Below, piece by piece: positions 36,181-48,041 of a stretch of DNA of 64,000 nucleotides (positions are counted from its first letter, which is position 1; each line of letters opens with the position of its first letter). Source of the DNA: Fusarium oxysporum f. sp. lycopersici 4287 (lineage: Eukaryota > Ascomycota > Sordariomycetes > Hypocreales > Nectriaceae); the NCBI RefSeq assembly GCF_000149955.1, contig NC_030993.1:2592897-2656896 (forward strand), given 5' to 3'. The position numbers were made by a program, and so were the translations under genes. The notes below the pieces were generated by a model that saw nothing but the letters and a program-made list of their open reading frames with translations, had not been told where the DNA came from and did no database searches.

Positions 36181-37309
36181 AAAGAAACTTCAATACGAGC
36201 GCCACGAGACTGAAGACGGTGATGTGCGTTGAAAAGGTAGAGGGAAAGTATATGAAATCGAGAGAGAGGTTGTAGACACAATTTTTAGCTTGGCTCAGGG
36301 TGACTCTTCTCGCACCACTCGCTCACTACCACACCGGAGGACCTTCGGAGGGTACCCCACCGAGGGGTTGTGTTTTTTGCAGGGAGTTACATGCGAAATA
36401 CATTGGCCAACTACGTCAGGGTTCTAGAATCTTTGAAATTATCAATGGTCTAAGCTCAATTGGCTCCGGTCTGGGTCCGTGGTAGAGCTCAACATCTCGG
36501 TGAGGCCTGGCCAGTAAATACTGAACATTAGACATGTGCGTTTATCTCAGAGCCAGCGACTCATCACATGTCCTTTAAACAAAGCTCAAATAGCAGACCG
36601 CCTATGCTGGAGGCTTCTGTATGCAAGAAACGCGCGATACCTTTTACCGCCGCGTTCGCTTCCCTTTCAGCTCGTGGGTGCAACCTCCGCAGTTTTGTGA
36701 GAGGCCATCATGCACCATGGTTCACTGTCGTATTGCATTAGCTCTCGACGAGTTGGTGCGGTAAGACAGAGCAAACAATAAACATAAATATTCGAATATC
36801 GCAAGTCCTCTCTGAGACGATCATGTCTCCCTTGGCCATTGAGTATCCACGATCCTGTCTCCCAGACTCCTATTCCCCCTCGTGTTCATTCATGACAATA
36901 ATGTTCGGGCCTACGGAGTGTAATAATTTCGATCCGGGGTTCAAGGGTCTCGTCCCAAGAAACTAGGCGTCCAATAGCATCGTCGACTTCTCCCTACCAA
37001 TAGACGCGTCTCGGAAAACAACGTGAATCAACATACGATAATCAACTGTAACCCTTTTGAAATAATATGAACTTCATTTAAGAGATAATTGCATCTCGGA
37101 AAAACGGGACTAGGGATGAGTTTTCGGTGACGTCGGTATGTGAAAATATTGTGACACAGTCTGCTGGTATCGTGGCTGTTTGCAAATCTCCCCACGTTAG
37201 AAGTATGTATGTTCATCATGGTAACACGAGGAATGCGTGTCGCCGAGAAAAGGAGGGCAACAAACCGCCCAACGATTATTCAACGATTTATCGTAATTCA
37301 TGCAATCGA

Positions 37310-37351
37310 GGATGTGATACTTCTTAAGAAGAAATAGTTCGTATCACATCC
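37310..37351. repeat. 11-bp perfect inverted repeat around a palindrome
   Basis: GGATGTGATAC at 37310-37320 pairs with GTATCACATCC at 37341-37351, and the 20-nt spacer begins with the palindrome TTCTTAAGAA. It lies between the DAHP synthase promoter and the long leader of the gene at 38963. It could be a hairpin, a dimer-binding site or the remnant of a small element. Confidence 0.5.
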
Positions 37352-38962
37352 CAGATAGTTATCGACGATCGAGTTTTCGTACAACTCACAAGATGCTACC
37401 CTACATCGACTCGGATGAGCCAGTGGCCGAGCAATGGATCGACAAACTGCAGAAGCTGTCTCAGACATCCCCAAGCCAAATAGAGACCCGTTTCTGACAC
37501 CTCAGAAGAACACGCACTCACTGAGACTCAAGCCGAGTAAGCGAAACATAGCTGAAACCAAGACACACAGAGTTCCGTTGCCAACATGTCAACTCTCACA
37601 ACTCTCGTCAAACATGGTGAACCGCGTTGCGTCTGAGAGCCTCGCATCGCCTCCGGGAGCGGATCTGTTGGTCCGTGAGACCCTTGTTGCTAGTCCAGGC
37701 TGTCCACTCAGCCCTCCTCTTTACTTTTCTCGTGTAACTAACTCGTGAACATGAGTGAGCATGAGCATGAGCATGACAAGCCTCAATCATTCAGGGATCG
37801 TGCCGATTAAGTCATCGGTTTCTTCAAGGGATCGCTCGGATTCTCGGCGACCCCACGACTAATACGACTTTGGCGAGTAGCATGAGGCATTGGAATCAGA
37901 TCGTCTGGTCTGTTGCAAGGTGCGCCGTGGCGTTGGTACAAACTTTGGCTTCCCATCCATTTCTTGCACTTTCATCCACAGAACCAACCAACCAACCCCT
38001 TTTCCTTCTTGACAATCATTACAATTCAATTCCATTCACTATCTTCGTTTGTTGAGCTTCTAGTTAAGCTGCAGTAGACTTTACTGACGTGTATTTCTTT
38101 TATTCAATTAACCAATTCGTCAATTGCTGTGCAAATCATCTTCAATCACCTCTTTTTATCCTTTGTTTACTTTCATCCCATGTTCTTATCACCAACGGCC
38201 TCGCCCTTCACCAACGCCCGAGTATAACCCCCCCAAGCCATAGCCAAGACATTATAGATCAACTTATTTCCCCGCTCCTTCCAATTGTCTCACTTATTTT
38301 CTGATATTCACTTCCTTATACCCTCTTTTGATTTGCTGTTGGTCCTCTTTTTCAAGTAACAGTCAGCCCCAGCCAGCCTCAAAACCAATTCCCAGCCTCC
38401 GCCCACCGGCTTTACTGTTGCGTTCCAAGCTTCGCTCCCCACCCTCAAAGGCTATCTATTATAGGCTACCACACGCTGCCTACAGAGCCCAGCCGATCCA
38501 CACTAGTCCGTGGCTTCCTTCGCCGACGACAGGCCGCCACTTCCCTCGTGAACTGGATGCTCACTAACAACTTGCCCACGCCAACCAAACTCTCTTCAAC
38601 TCTCTACGGCCCAACCTCTTGCTCTTTACCTTGGCTTTGTCATTGACGTTATCGCATCGCATCGCATTCATATTTGTCGGCAGCATCACCGCCGACTCGT
38701 CACTTTTGCTTTATCTCGTATTATCACGTTACTAAACTACATCACTCGCCTTGCATCGGATACCCCAGCGGTGCTAGTACTACTGTAACTACTACCCTCC
38801 AAGGAACCTTTGTCCGTCGACATTACAGAGCCGTATCCACCTGTGTTAATACCCAGGGTCCGACAGCAAAGTCAACATCGTTTGTTCCAGCTTGTCGGAT
38901 TTGTTCAGTATTTTCTGACCACAACTACTTTTTCACCAAACCAGTAAACAGCCAGTGATAAA

Positions 38963-39947
38963 ATGTTTGCCGTTCAGCATGCTGGTTTCGATCAGCGGAA
39001 GCGAGTCCGTGAAGAGGAAGAACTCGCGAATGCTAACGGCATGAGCTTCAGCGAGCACCGCAACGTAAGTTTCCTGCAATCGCAGCCACGAGGGCGTTTT
39101 CACATGATGTCGAATACTAAAGATGTGGCAGAAACGTATCCAGTGCCTTCCACTCCGTGCATATCCTAGAACGACGCAACAATGGCAATCTGATGCGCCC
39201 ATGCCAGCCCCGAGCTTCGCCCCCCACGATCATCTTCAGCCAGAAATTCGACAATGGTCATCGTCGACGAACATGACATCACAGTCTCATGGAGACACCG
39301 ACATGGATATGATGCAGACATATCAACCCCAACATCACGAACAGGGCCGACTTGGGGTGATGCACCAAGAATCTGACAACGCAAACGGGCGCCTGCCCAC
39401 GCCTATTCAGCCTAGCTTTGCTGCACAGGTTCGAGGTCAGCAGGCTGTGACAACTCCTAACGGTGTTGCAAACCTAGGTCACCAAAACACCGGCTTTGGT
39501 GATGATCAGAGTGTCCCTCGCACAATGGCCGGAGGATGGCAAGCCATCCAGAATGAACGACGTCTTCCCTCACCCATTTCCGAAGGTGATGATTCCATGG
39601 CCTGCCAACCCATCACCCCTACCGGTATGCAATTTGATGCCAGTGCCCATGGTTTTGTCACCCCCGGTATGGAACATCCCAATGTGACTGTTGAGCCTTC
39701 ACCCCCCCATGATGTGGAACATCCTATGATGGATGTGGAATCCCACTGCTCGGGCAATTCAGTTGATGGTGATGGTGATCCAACAACGCCTTCTCCTAGG
39801 AGAGGCCATATTCGCAGCCGACACACCGTCAACAACTGGACCTGGCAACCCGGCATGAAGAAGAGCTTTAGCATAGGATATCGAGCAGACTGCGAAAAGT
39901 GCCGCTTAAAGGTTCCAGGACACTTCAACCACATCATTGTTTCTTAG
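38963..39947 (+). CDS. Conserved fungal protein of unknown function with a Cys-containing C-terminal motif (305 aa)
   Basis: Exons 38963-39064 and 39132-39947 around a 67-nt intron give 305 residues. The N-terminus (MFAVQHAGFDQRKRVREEEE, then FSEHRNKRIQCLPLR) and C-terminus (TVNNWTWQPGMKKSFSIGYR, then CEKCRLKVPGHFNHII) look constrained, and I believe they recur in other filamentous ascomycetes. The middle 200 residues are low in complexity, rich in Gln, Pro, Met and His, and probably disordered. The basic N-terminus could be a nuclear localisation signal. There is no membrane segment. A leader of up to about 1 kb with short upstream ATGs suggests translational control, as seen for many fungal regulators. 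Function is unknown. Confidence 0.75.
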
Positions 39948-40243
39948 GGAAAAGAGAAGATTATCCTAGATCCTGACGAACAACCCTCACTATAGGACAG
40001 TGGCGTGAGGCCGCTTGATTGGAGAAAGAAACGACAGAGGCGCAAACTTGCTTTTAGTGATTTTGTTTCGGGGAAAATTGCTTCCATCGGCGAAAGGGAA
40101 AATCGTAGTCCTACGCCTTTTGCAACCTTGTGAGGAGATGCAAACGCTTTGATAGCTCAGACTATCACAGACGGCCATAATTCAGGCATGACCGGGCCTT
40201 TGAAGAGACGGACTGGAGTCTGCCAGTTCAAGACAATATTTGA

Positions 40244-40308
40244 TTTTTTTTTCCTTTTTTTTTCCTTTTTTTTTTTTTTTTTCCTTTTCTTTTTCATTTT
40301 TCATTTTG
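40244..40308 (+). repeat. Pyrimidine tract, almost pure T with scattered C
   Basis: About 65 bases of T runs broken by CC or single C and A, roughly 300 bp after the stop of the gene at 38963. It is probably in the 3' flank and may mark the end of the transcript. The longest T run is near 40267-40282. Confidence 0.7.
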
Positions 40309-40731
40309 TTTACTTGGCGTTATAGGCAATGGCAAGCGGGCGGGTATGGATAGCATTTGGTCATTACGGGTATACATTGACCACCCTGTAAATAGGGAAT
40401 CAGAAGTTAGCGATACGATCTTGAGATCGTCAGGTATGCATGGCAATACCAGAATAGCGATAATGTCAATTTAAGTAATGGAGACATTCGCAGCTCATCA
40501 TCTCACCCAACTTGAAGAATCAGTGGCGCTTATTTGATCGCTTGGTATTGAATAGATGTGGTAAGTAGACTTGTTCCCTGATGGTACATACAAGATGGTC
40601 CCCCGACGCCGTCTAATGCACTGCCAATCTACACATATGATACACTCCTTTTGGTCCCACCACGTACACTCCGCTTTGTTTTCCTTCATGTTGCCATCCG
40701 TTCCTCTTTCCAATTAGATTTTTTATACACA

Positions 40732-41606
40732 TCACCAGAACTTCCACCAAGACTTGCTAGGAATTGAGCCTGCAGGCGGCTCAACACCTAGCCTGTCTAG
40801 GGGGCCTCCATTTTGTTGACGCTCCCGCTCTGCTGCCATCGCCTCCTCCAACCTCACCTTGACAGCTCCCGACTCGACTGACTGTGTCTGATAATCCTGG
40901 AGGCCTTGTGTTGACTCCTCCTTCTTCTCTCCGCCGCCTAGCACACCAGAGAAAATCCCTAGTACACCCTTCCCACTTGATGGCTTTGTAACATTCTCCT
41001 CTGTGTTTTCTTTAAATGTGGGCTTGATGTGTTCTTCAAAATGTGTGCGGTGTGAAGGTGCCTCGAGCAAAGGTGGTAGCTTCTCGCCTCTTGCCTCGGC
41101 AGCTTGGTTGGCTTCCTCGACGAGAAGGATCTGTTCCTCTGTAGCTCCGCCCTTGATGTAGGCGAGACGTGCCATAGCAAGCTCATCGGCTTCAAGTAGC
41201 TTCTGGGCCTCGACCCATTCGGCTCGGCGGGCTCGGTTGTAACGAATCATATCCCAGACAGAGTATCCGGAGACAACAGCTGCAACAACTAGAATGCTTG
41301 TCAGCTGGCGATTGCAGTCGAATGTTTCGTTCAGTCGTTCGTACCTGTGAACACCACAATGCTTCCCACCGTCCAACGATGCGCTACATCGAAGATTCTC
41401 CTCGAAGCATCGATAAACTTATCCGTCTTGCTAATGCTGGCATGCTGAGCAGCAAGATGAGCCTGTCGCAGTCTCCTCACTCGCTGCTCGGGTGTTTCGC
41501 CTGGGATGCGTGGTGTTCTCTGCGCGGCCTTCGATGTTGCGTGGGGGATTGTGGACGTAAATCGTGTTGCGTCCTTTACGCTCCGGGGACCCATCCTGGA
41601 AGCCAT
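40732..41606 (-). CDS. Mitochondrial inner-membrane protein, COX14-like assembly factor (272 aa)
   Basis: Exons 41606-41345 and 41288-40732, joined across a 56-nt intron, give 272 residues. The N-terminal ~60 residues are basic; ETPEQRVRRLRQAHLAAQ is followed by FIDASRRIFDVAHRWTVGSI and a single membrane segment (VVFTVVAAVVSGYSVWDM) formed across the splice. This block recalls the fungal Cox14 family, which helps cytochrome c oxidase assembly and Cox1 translation control at the inner membrane. The C-terminal 170 residues are charged, partly coiled-coil, and end in KSWWKFW. That tail makes it much longer than yeast Cox14 (about 70 residues), so the family name is tentative. Confidence 0.65.
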
Positions 41607-43633
41607 TGTCTCTGTGTGAGGAAGGGTTTATTCTGCGGAGAATAATTACCAGGGCGAGGTGATCGAATGGATTGGCCGTTGACAGGAAGGATGGAAAGTG
41701 GTGTCATGAGATTTTTCGAACTGCTGCGAGAAGGAATTGTGGGAATGTGATTGGTGCGGAATAGCTTCGGGTGAGAGGATGGTGGGCTGTGAAGATGGAG
41801 ATATTGGAAGATGATGTCGACTACCTGAGAACCTGGGTCCCAAGCGCCAAAAACACTTGGGTAAATTTAGCACAAACCCAGGAGACCCTTTGACGATTTC
41901 ATTTTGGCATCTGATGCTGACAACGAAGTTTTTTGCTACTGTAGAATGGATATATTTCGATGAAGCCATCAAGATGCTCGTCAATGGATCTGGTATTTGC
42001 AGTCACCACGGCAGTATGTTTGGCAAATCTCGAGTAAACAGGCAAATGCGCGATGTCCCTTTTGTCAAGTACTCACGTCCACGCAATGCCATGCTGTAAC
42101 CAAGTACATGAGTTGAGGAGTATCTGATCATCAGCATATCAATTCACAGGCTACGGCGAGTGTGAGCGTGAGGTAAAGGATGAGAGCCGTTATTGCGCTT
42201 CTACAACCGGATCGAATCATGAGCTGCGGAACTTCGCAAATAGACTTGGGCGCCAGGACTTTACGTCTGCCTCAATCACACAGCAACGCAGGATCAGAGC
42301 AATCGAGAAGTACCTGTCTAACCTCAGCATCACGACACATCACACAAGACTCTTCTTCATGAGATAGCATCAAGCCATCAGCACAATGAAAAGTGGGTTT
42401 AAATCAAAAATTCCGCCGACTATGGCCCCGAAGGACAATAGAGCAAAGAGTGACTCCGCGATGTGCAATGCAGGCCCTCCATGCTGAGGAAGCCAATTCT
42501 TGAGCTGGCTTCCTCTCAACAAGGTAAGTATGAAGAAGAAAAGAAAAACGGAACAAGAGGAGGGAGGGGGAGCCGCTTTTTATAGGCAGATGGAGAAGGG
42601 ATTGATGCCTTGATGCTGAGGCGTTCGGTGCCTGGGAAATTGCAGGCAGGAGGAAGCAGGGCAGGGGCCACTCTCTGTGGATGCTTGAAATTGTGCAACG
42701 CCCCCGGCACCTGTGTGCACCTGCCAAAACAAAATTAAGTTGAGATTTTATGAAATTATTTTCTGAGCGATTGTGTTTCCGCCGCAATTGGTGGTTGTGG
42801 AGTGCATCGACCACAGAGAGAGAGAGAGAGAGAGTAAGGTATGCAGCGACTAGCGCTAGTGCTGAAGAAATGCATGACCAGTGATGATTTGACAGACCTT
42901 GCTGATCAAGAGACTTCGAGCAGTACCTTCACATTATATCCTCCTTACTATTTGCCAGAAGGCCTCAAGGATATCTCTTTCATCCGAGCCTAATGATGAA
43001 AACCTTTAACTGTCCTCGGGACTTTGTGTCTGGTGACATTTATCTTGTGTACAAGACGATGACTGATCTCAGCTTTAATGGTTGCTGAACAAGAACACAT
43101 TGGATGCAGATTCGAACCATTTCTCATGATGGGAAGACCTCCAATCACAATCTAACAGTGAAATATTTCCATGTTCACTGAGCCTGAAGAGATTCAATGT
43201 GACGAGATCTTCAAAAGTAGTTTCCAGTTCGAGCACATATCAGCACTCTTCTTCTATTATGGAATTCCCTTACAACAACAGATGCCGTGTTTATAATATG
43301 CTCATGAACCGCCAAAATAATATATAGAGCCTTCTGCGGCTTCTGCAACCCATCGACATCAACTCCCAGCCGTTCTGAATTTCTTACACCAAGTCTCTCC
43401 AAACTCGTCTGTCTAAATCCCGCCGGCACCGCTGCAACATTCTCCCGATCATGAATTTGAAAGCCCACATTCAGCACGTGATCCACATCTTTGGGCAACT
43501 CGCTAACAACCCACTAAAATCTAAGGGCACAACCCTTCTTGAGTTGGAAATTGGACAAGCCTCTACCCTCCGAATTTTACACGCCTCACGACCGACATCG
43601 ACCATCGGAGCACGTTGATCGCAAGCAGACACA
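41607..43633. other. Intergenic, 2.0 kb, no supported gene
   Basis: This holds the promoters of the COX14-like gene (left) and eL13 (right). Minus-strand frames near 42404-42814 and 43211-43498 lack a good start or family resemblance. An (AG)10 microsatellite occupies 42815-42834. Confidence 0.55.
42815..42834 (+). repeat. (AG)10 microsatellite
   Basis: Twenty bases of perfect AG dinucleotide repeat in intergenic DNA, about 800 bp upstream of eL13. Such tracts vary in length between strains and sometimes lie in fungal promoters. Confidence 0.9.
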
Positions 43634-44590
43634 ATGGTATGGAGATACGCCCAATGCGATGGATAATGTTCATCGCGCTCGAGTGCATTCGCATTCGCTG
43701 ACCTGATTTACTACAGGCGATCAAGCACAACCAGAAGCTCGTCAACAACCGTGAGCCGCACCACCCCCGAATAACGATATGATAGAGGATTTGAGGGACT
43801 GACTCCTTCAACAGACTTCCGCAAGGATTGGCAGCGCCGGGTTCGAACCCACTTCGACCAGGTATGACGATACACCCGACGAGAAGAGAAGAGAAGAAAC
43901 GATTCATCTCGATTTTCTGGAAATTTACTTGGCACACAAATATTGACTATGGAATAGCCCGGCAAGAAGTCGCGGAGACGCACAGCTCGTCAGGCCAAGG
44001 CTGCTGCCCTCGCACCTCGACCTGTCGACAAGCTCCGACCTGTTGTGCGATGCCCTACCCTTAAGTACAACCGCCGTGTCCGCTCCGGCCGTGGTTTCAC
44101 CCTGGCTGAGCTCAAGGTATGATATATTGCGTCTCAGTCGAATGCACACGATGCGAGATACGCCAGAAGAATTGCAGTTCTAACAACCACGCAGGAGGCC
44201 GGTATCCCCAAGGCTTTCGCTCCCACCATCGGCATCGCTGTCGATTTCCGCCGACAGAACCTCAGCGAGGAGTCCCTTGCTGCCAACGTTGCCCGCCTCA
44301 AGGCCTACCAGGAGCGATTGATCCTCCTCCCCCGCCGATCCAACGCCCCCAAGAAGGGTGACACCAAGACCGACGTCTCCAAGATCGAGAAGGCCTCTCA
44401 CATCTCCGCTACTCTCCCCATTGCCCCCACCGACATCGCTGTCAAGGAGATCAAGAAGGGTGACATGCCTTCCAACATCGAGGCCGGTGCTTACCGAACT
44501 CTCCGTGTCGCTCGTGCCAACGCCCGATACGAGGGTGCCCGACAGAAGCGTGTGCGGGATGCCGCTGAGGCTGAGTCGGCTAAGAAATAA
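43634..44590 (+). CDS. RPL13: 60S ribosomal protein eL13 (212 aa, 5 exons)
   Basis: Exons 43634-43636, 43717-43750, 43815-43861, 43958-44116 and 44195-44590 sum to 639 nt. The first coding exon is the ATG alone. The protein ([20 protein letters not shown], then [20 protein letters not shown]) matches eL13 along its length, including the basic rRNA-binding N-terminus and the C-terminal [20 protein letters not shown] helix. It is a structural part of the large cytosolic ribosomal subunit. Four introns crowd into the first third, the usual pattern in fungal ribosomal protein genes. It converges with the SmgGDS-like gene, with about 300 bp between the two stops. Confidence 0.97.
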
Positions 44591-44896
44591 ACTTGCAAAA
44601 AGGGAACTGGTGTTTGAGGGTTTTGCTCTTTGCGTCTCTGAGACATGGGCAACGTCGGTTCGAGGCTCTGATGAAAGGCTTGGCCGGGTATGGAGGAAAG
44701 ATACTCTAGGTCCAGCTCAAGAAATTTACTGCATGATCACCGGCTTTGCTCTATCATTACTTGGTCAATGGATGCATTACGCGCATATGGTATCTCTTTC
44801 TTAAAAAGTTATTCGTTACGATTTCAACGCTCTGAACGATTCGTAAAGTGATGTCTATTCCCAGTATTTGTGTCTATTCCATTCTTTGAGACTCTA

Positions 44897-46968
44897 CTAC
44901 TCTTCAGCCCTTTCCCCCAGCAACTCTGTGCCCTGTCGAATCAAACTCCGTAATCGACCAACTTGCTCTGATTCCAGAGTCTCCCCATTCTTGACAACTT
45001 CGGTACACAATACCAAACAGTTCTCTCTGTCCACCTTAGCCATATTAGCCTTTTGTTTCGGGTCAACCTGCTGAGGTTCCAATGCCAGCTCTTCAGGAAT
45101 TGCTGGGGGGATTTCAGGGGCACCACTCTCGATCAGTGGTGTTTCGTCGTTTGCCGTCTTTCCGGTGACTGCGTAACTGAGAGCATCCATAGCTCCAGAT
45201 ATAGGAAGGACTTTGGCGATAACTTGGGCGCCATCCTTGGATCGCGACATGAGAGCAAAGACGAACCATGCCTCGGATTTTAGAATGGGCCACTTCTCTT
45301 GAGTGATGAGGAATGACAGCACTTGTGAAAGATCATGTTCAGCATAGAACAGATCCCTCGATGGTGTCTTTTCAATTTCAGAACTCCATCCAGAAAGAAC
45401 CTCCTCGGTGGGTGCTGTATGAAGAACTCGGCATACAGTAGCAACACTTCGTGCGGCTTCGAGTCGGGTAGGTTCCGTATCAGATCGATCAAAGAGCGAG
45501 ATCATATCATGGACAGTTGTGTGCTTGCCAGACCCCTCTCCTTCAGCTGTTATAGGACTAACAACTCGACGAACATTATCTGGGCAGTTCACAAGCAGTA
45601 GACGAACTAGTGAAACTGCCGAGAACTGGACCTGAGGAAGAGTATCGATGGTCAGTATCCTTGGTACACTCACTGGCTTTAGCAGATCCCCTAGTAATAT
45701 TTTGTTCTGTGCCGGAATTGCGAGATTCTTGAGGAAAGACAGTGCGGAGTGAAGAAGCTGGGCATCTTTGATCTCGGGATCGGAAAGAATGGCGATCAGA
45801 GAAAGATGAGCCTGATACTTCTGCACAAAGGCCGTGGAAGCCTGATCTGAACGGGAGAGGTTGCCCAGAGCCAGACAAGCTGCGGACTGAAGAATGACAT
45901 GCGGCTCCTTCAACCATTTAAGAAGCGACTGGGGCACTGAGCTTTCAAGGGAATAATGAGCTGGGAAGGCGTCATTGCCAGTCAGGTCAGCCAGGGTTGT
46001 AAGCAACGAAGTACACAGCTGCCCAAGTTCCTTGGCAGTGTCTTCGTCATCAAGCTCTGAGTCGAATTGGGTATGTGCGATGTAGAATGCCTTGACGAAG
46101 ACATCTGCTTCTTTTGAGTTGAGGAGTTGCTCTTGGAAGGATTCATTAGCAAGATAACTGGCTGCGGTAGATACGAGGGCGAGAAAGTCCTCGATATCAG
46201 TGTTGTGGTCAGGGCTGACTGCCAGCTTCAGGAGAACGGAGGCTGTCTCAGAATCTGCAACAGCTACCTCGCCATCTTGTGTGATGAGAAGAGCAAGGAT
46301 CTTGCAGAAATAAGTGACAAGCGGGCTGAAAGCAGCGCGGTTGGGTGACTGAAGGAGAGTGATGAGATGACTGCTGAGTCGTGACTCTGAAGCAAGACGT
46401 TGAGCAGGTTCTACGAGTATCAGTGTTGTCCCGCCCGAGTGTCATCTTTAAGACTCACCATAATCAACAAGGACATTGTAGAGCACCGGAATCAAATATG
46501 GAACAAGGCTCATGTCCTGAAGGTGCTTGATGAAAGAAACGATATGTTTGCCCTCAACAGCTCGAGCTCGATTTTGGTCTGTATCAGCACAAGAATTTCC
46601 GGTAACACGCAGAGCCTGGACTTTGACACCATGAGGTTGCTCCTCATCTGAGGCAAGAATGTCAAGGAAGAATTCGAGAATTCCCGAATCTCCATAAGGG
46701 AGTCTCCATGCCACTGTGTCCACGTTAACAAATTCACAAACGGTAAGGGATTTCACTTACCATCTCGACTTCCGTCGCCCAACGCCTTGGCTGTAGCCTC
46801 TAGCGAAGAAGGATCTTGTTGCTTAAGAGTTTCGAGCACGGAAGATAATAGCTTTGTTCGTTTCACAACAGCATCCTCAGGTTCGTTGGCGGCATCGTAA
46901 GTATCTGGCGATGCTCCGCTTCCTTCACGCTGTATCAGGACAGCCACGTCTTGAGGTGACATAGACAT
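44897..46968 (-). CDS. Armadillo-repeat protein, SmgGDS (RAP1GDS1)-like (658 aa)
   Basis: Exons 46968-46761, 46713-46459 and 46410-44897 with introns of 47 and 48 nt sum to 1977 nt. The whole chain is helical with repeating hydrophobic patterns typical of armadillo repeats (LQSAACLALGNLSRSD is a clear one). ALRVTGNSCADTDQNRARAV matches the first repeats of SmgGDS, which in animals chaperones and exchanges nucleotide on small GTPases with polybasic tails such as RhoA and Rap1; the related yeast protein is Bem4. I infer a Rho-type GTPase regulator in the cytosol. The ATG chosen lies directly before SMSPQDVAVLIQ; an in-frame extension upstream exists but reads poorly. Confidence 0.75.
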
Positions 46969-47533
46969 GATCTCAGCTTCCCTTGTGGAGTATGAGATAT
47001 GATGCTGAAAGTTGGTCGTTGAATTAGCTACACCAATGTCCGCTTGAGATACCCTATACATTTTCATGGAGAGGGTGCTTACAAAATGAATGAAAGTCTG
47101 TAGAGCTTCACATGAATACAAGAGATGAGAAAATAAATCTCTAGGCAATTAAAATTCAGCAACAAGTTTCAGTCTTGGTTCATGAAATTTATTACATCCA
47201 TGCATCTCATTGCGGTCACCTAACATTCTCTTCTGCAGCTCCATCGCGGGGCATATATCTCGGTGATGCTCGGTGTATCGTGGTGGACGTACTACTCGGC
47301 TAAACTGCGGCAGATCATACTGCTGCCGGTTGATCGGAGGTGCAAAATTCCGACCTCGGAATGATCCGCCTCCGCCGACTTTGCACCCGGGGAAAAAGTC
47401 TCTAGCAGCGCCATCACGATCCTTTCCCTCGTCGCGAACGAGGGCCGCTATTTCAACGTCGCTTCTCAGCGATATCTATCTCCACCTTTTCTCCTGATAA
47501 TCAATTCGTCTCCATCACCCATAATCCTTCAAA

Positions 47534-48041
47534 ATGGTATGCGCCCACGTCTTAGTTCATGCCCGCTATGTTCTTTACTTCAAGAATCGCCGCATTGGTT
47601 AGAGTGGCGGCTAACATATAACCCCAGGCGCACAAATTCGTAGTCACAGCCTTTCTAACAGGCTCCCGAATCCTCGGTCGATCATTTGTCGCAGCTTACA
47701 AGCAGGCTCAGGCTGCTTCAGCGTACCAGCGAGCGCAGGCCAAGGCTGGCAACCCATCCGCCGGTGCCTCTCTCTCCTCTGGCATGACTCTCGATGAGGC
47801 ATGCAAGATTCTCAACGTCAAGCCCCCGGCTGGTGGACAAGCCAATGTCGAAGAGGTTCTGTCACGTTATAAGCGACTGTTTGACGCCAACGATCCTCAA
47901 AAGGGTGGCAGTTTCTATCTTCAGAGCAAGATTGTAAGAGCAAAGGAGCGATTCGAGCGAGAGATCGGTCCTATACGGGAGAAGATGGAGCAAGAGGCTG
48001 AAATCAAAGAGGGTTTCAAGCCCAAGGTCTACAAGGACTGA
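47534..48041 (+). CDS. PAM16: Mitochondrial import motor subunit TIM16/PAM16 (138 aa)
   Basis: Exon 47534-47536 is the ATG alone; a 91-nt intron follows and exon 47628-48041 encodes the remainder. MAHKFVVTAFLTGSRILGRS is the typical hydrophobic N-terminus that anchors Pam16 at TIM23. The J-like domain (TLDEACKILNV to SKIVRAKERFERE) carries DAND where true J-proteins have HPD, as is normal for Pam16, which binds Pam18 and restrains its stimulation of mtHsp70. The middle linker is Ala and Gly rich. Length matches the family (about 140). The start is divergent from the SmgGDS-like gene, with about 560 bp between them. Confidence 0.95.

Larger units (their letters stand above)
36047..38962. other. 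Divergent intergenic region and long leader, 2.9 kb
   Basis: The left end is the promoter of the DAHP synthase gene. The right part, about 37900-38962, is rich in C and T and poor in long open frames, as expected of a long transcribed leader for the gene at 38963; it contains several short upstream ATG frames. A frame of about 100 codons at 37434-37748 has no family resemblance and I do not call it a gene. An 11-bp inverted repeat lies at 37310-37351. Confidence 0.55.

Noticed and set aside
36300..36485. Possible CRISPR, prophage or bacterial-type operon signals anywhere in the window
   Set aside because: No direct-repeat array, phage gene or operon structure exists; introns and gene families show nuclear fungal DNA.
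37434..37748. Plus-strand frame of 104 codons
   Set aside because: No recognisable domain and start context is poor; probably leader or spacer sequence.
42404..42814. Minus-strand frame of 136 codons upstream of eL13
   Set aside because: Low-complexity translation without family resemblance, adjacent to an AG microsatellite; chance frame.
43211..43498. Minus-strand frame of 95 codons
   Set aside because: It begins at a non-ATG codon and shows no known domain; I could find no splice join to another exon.
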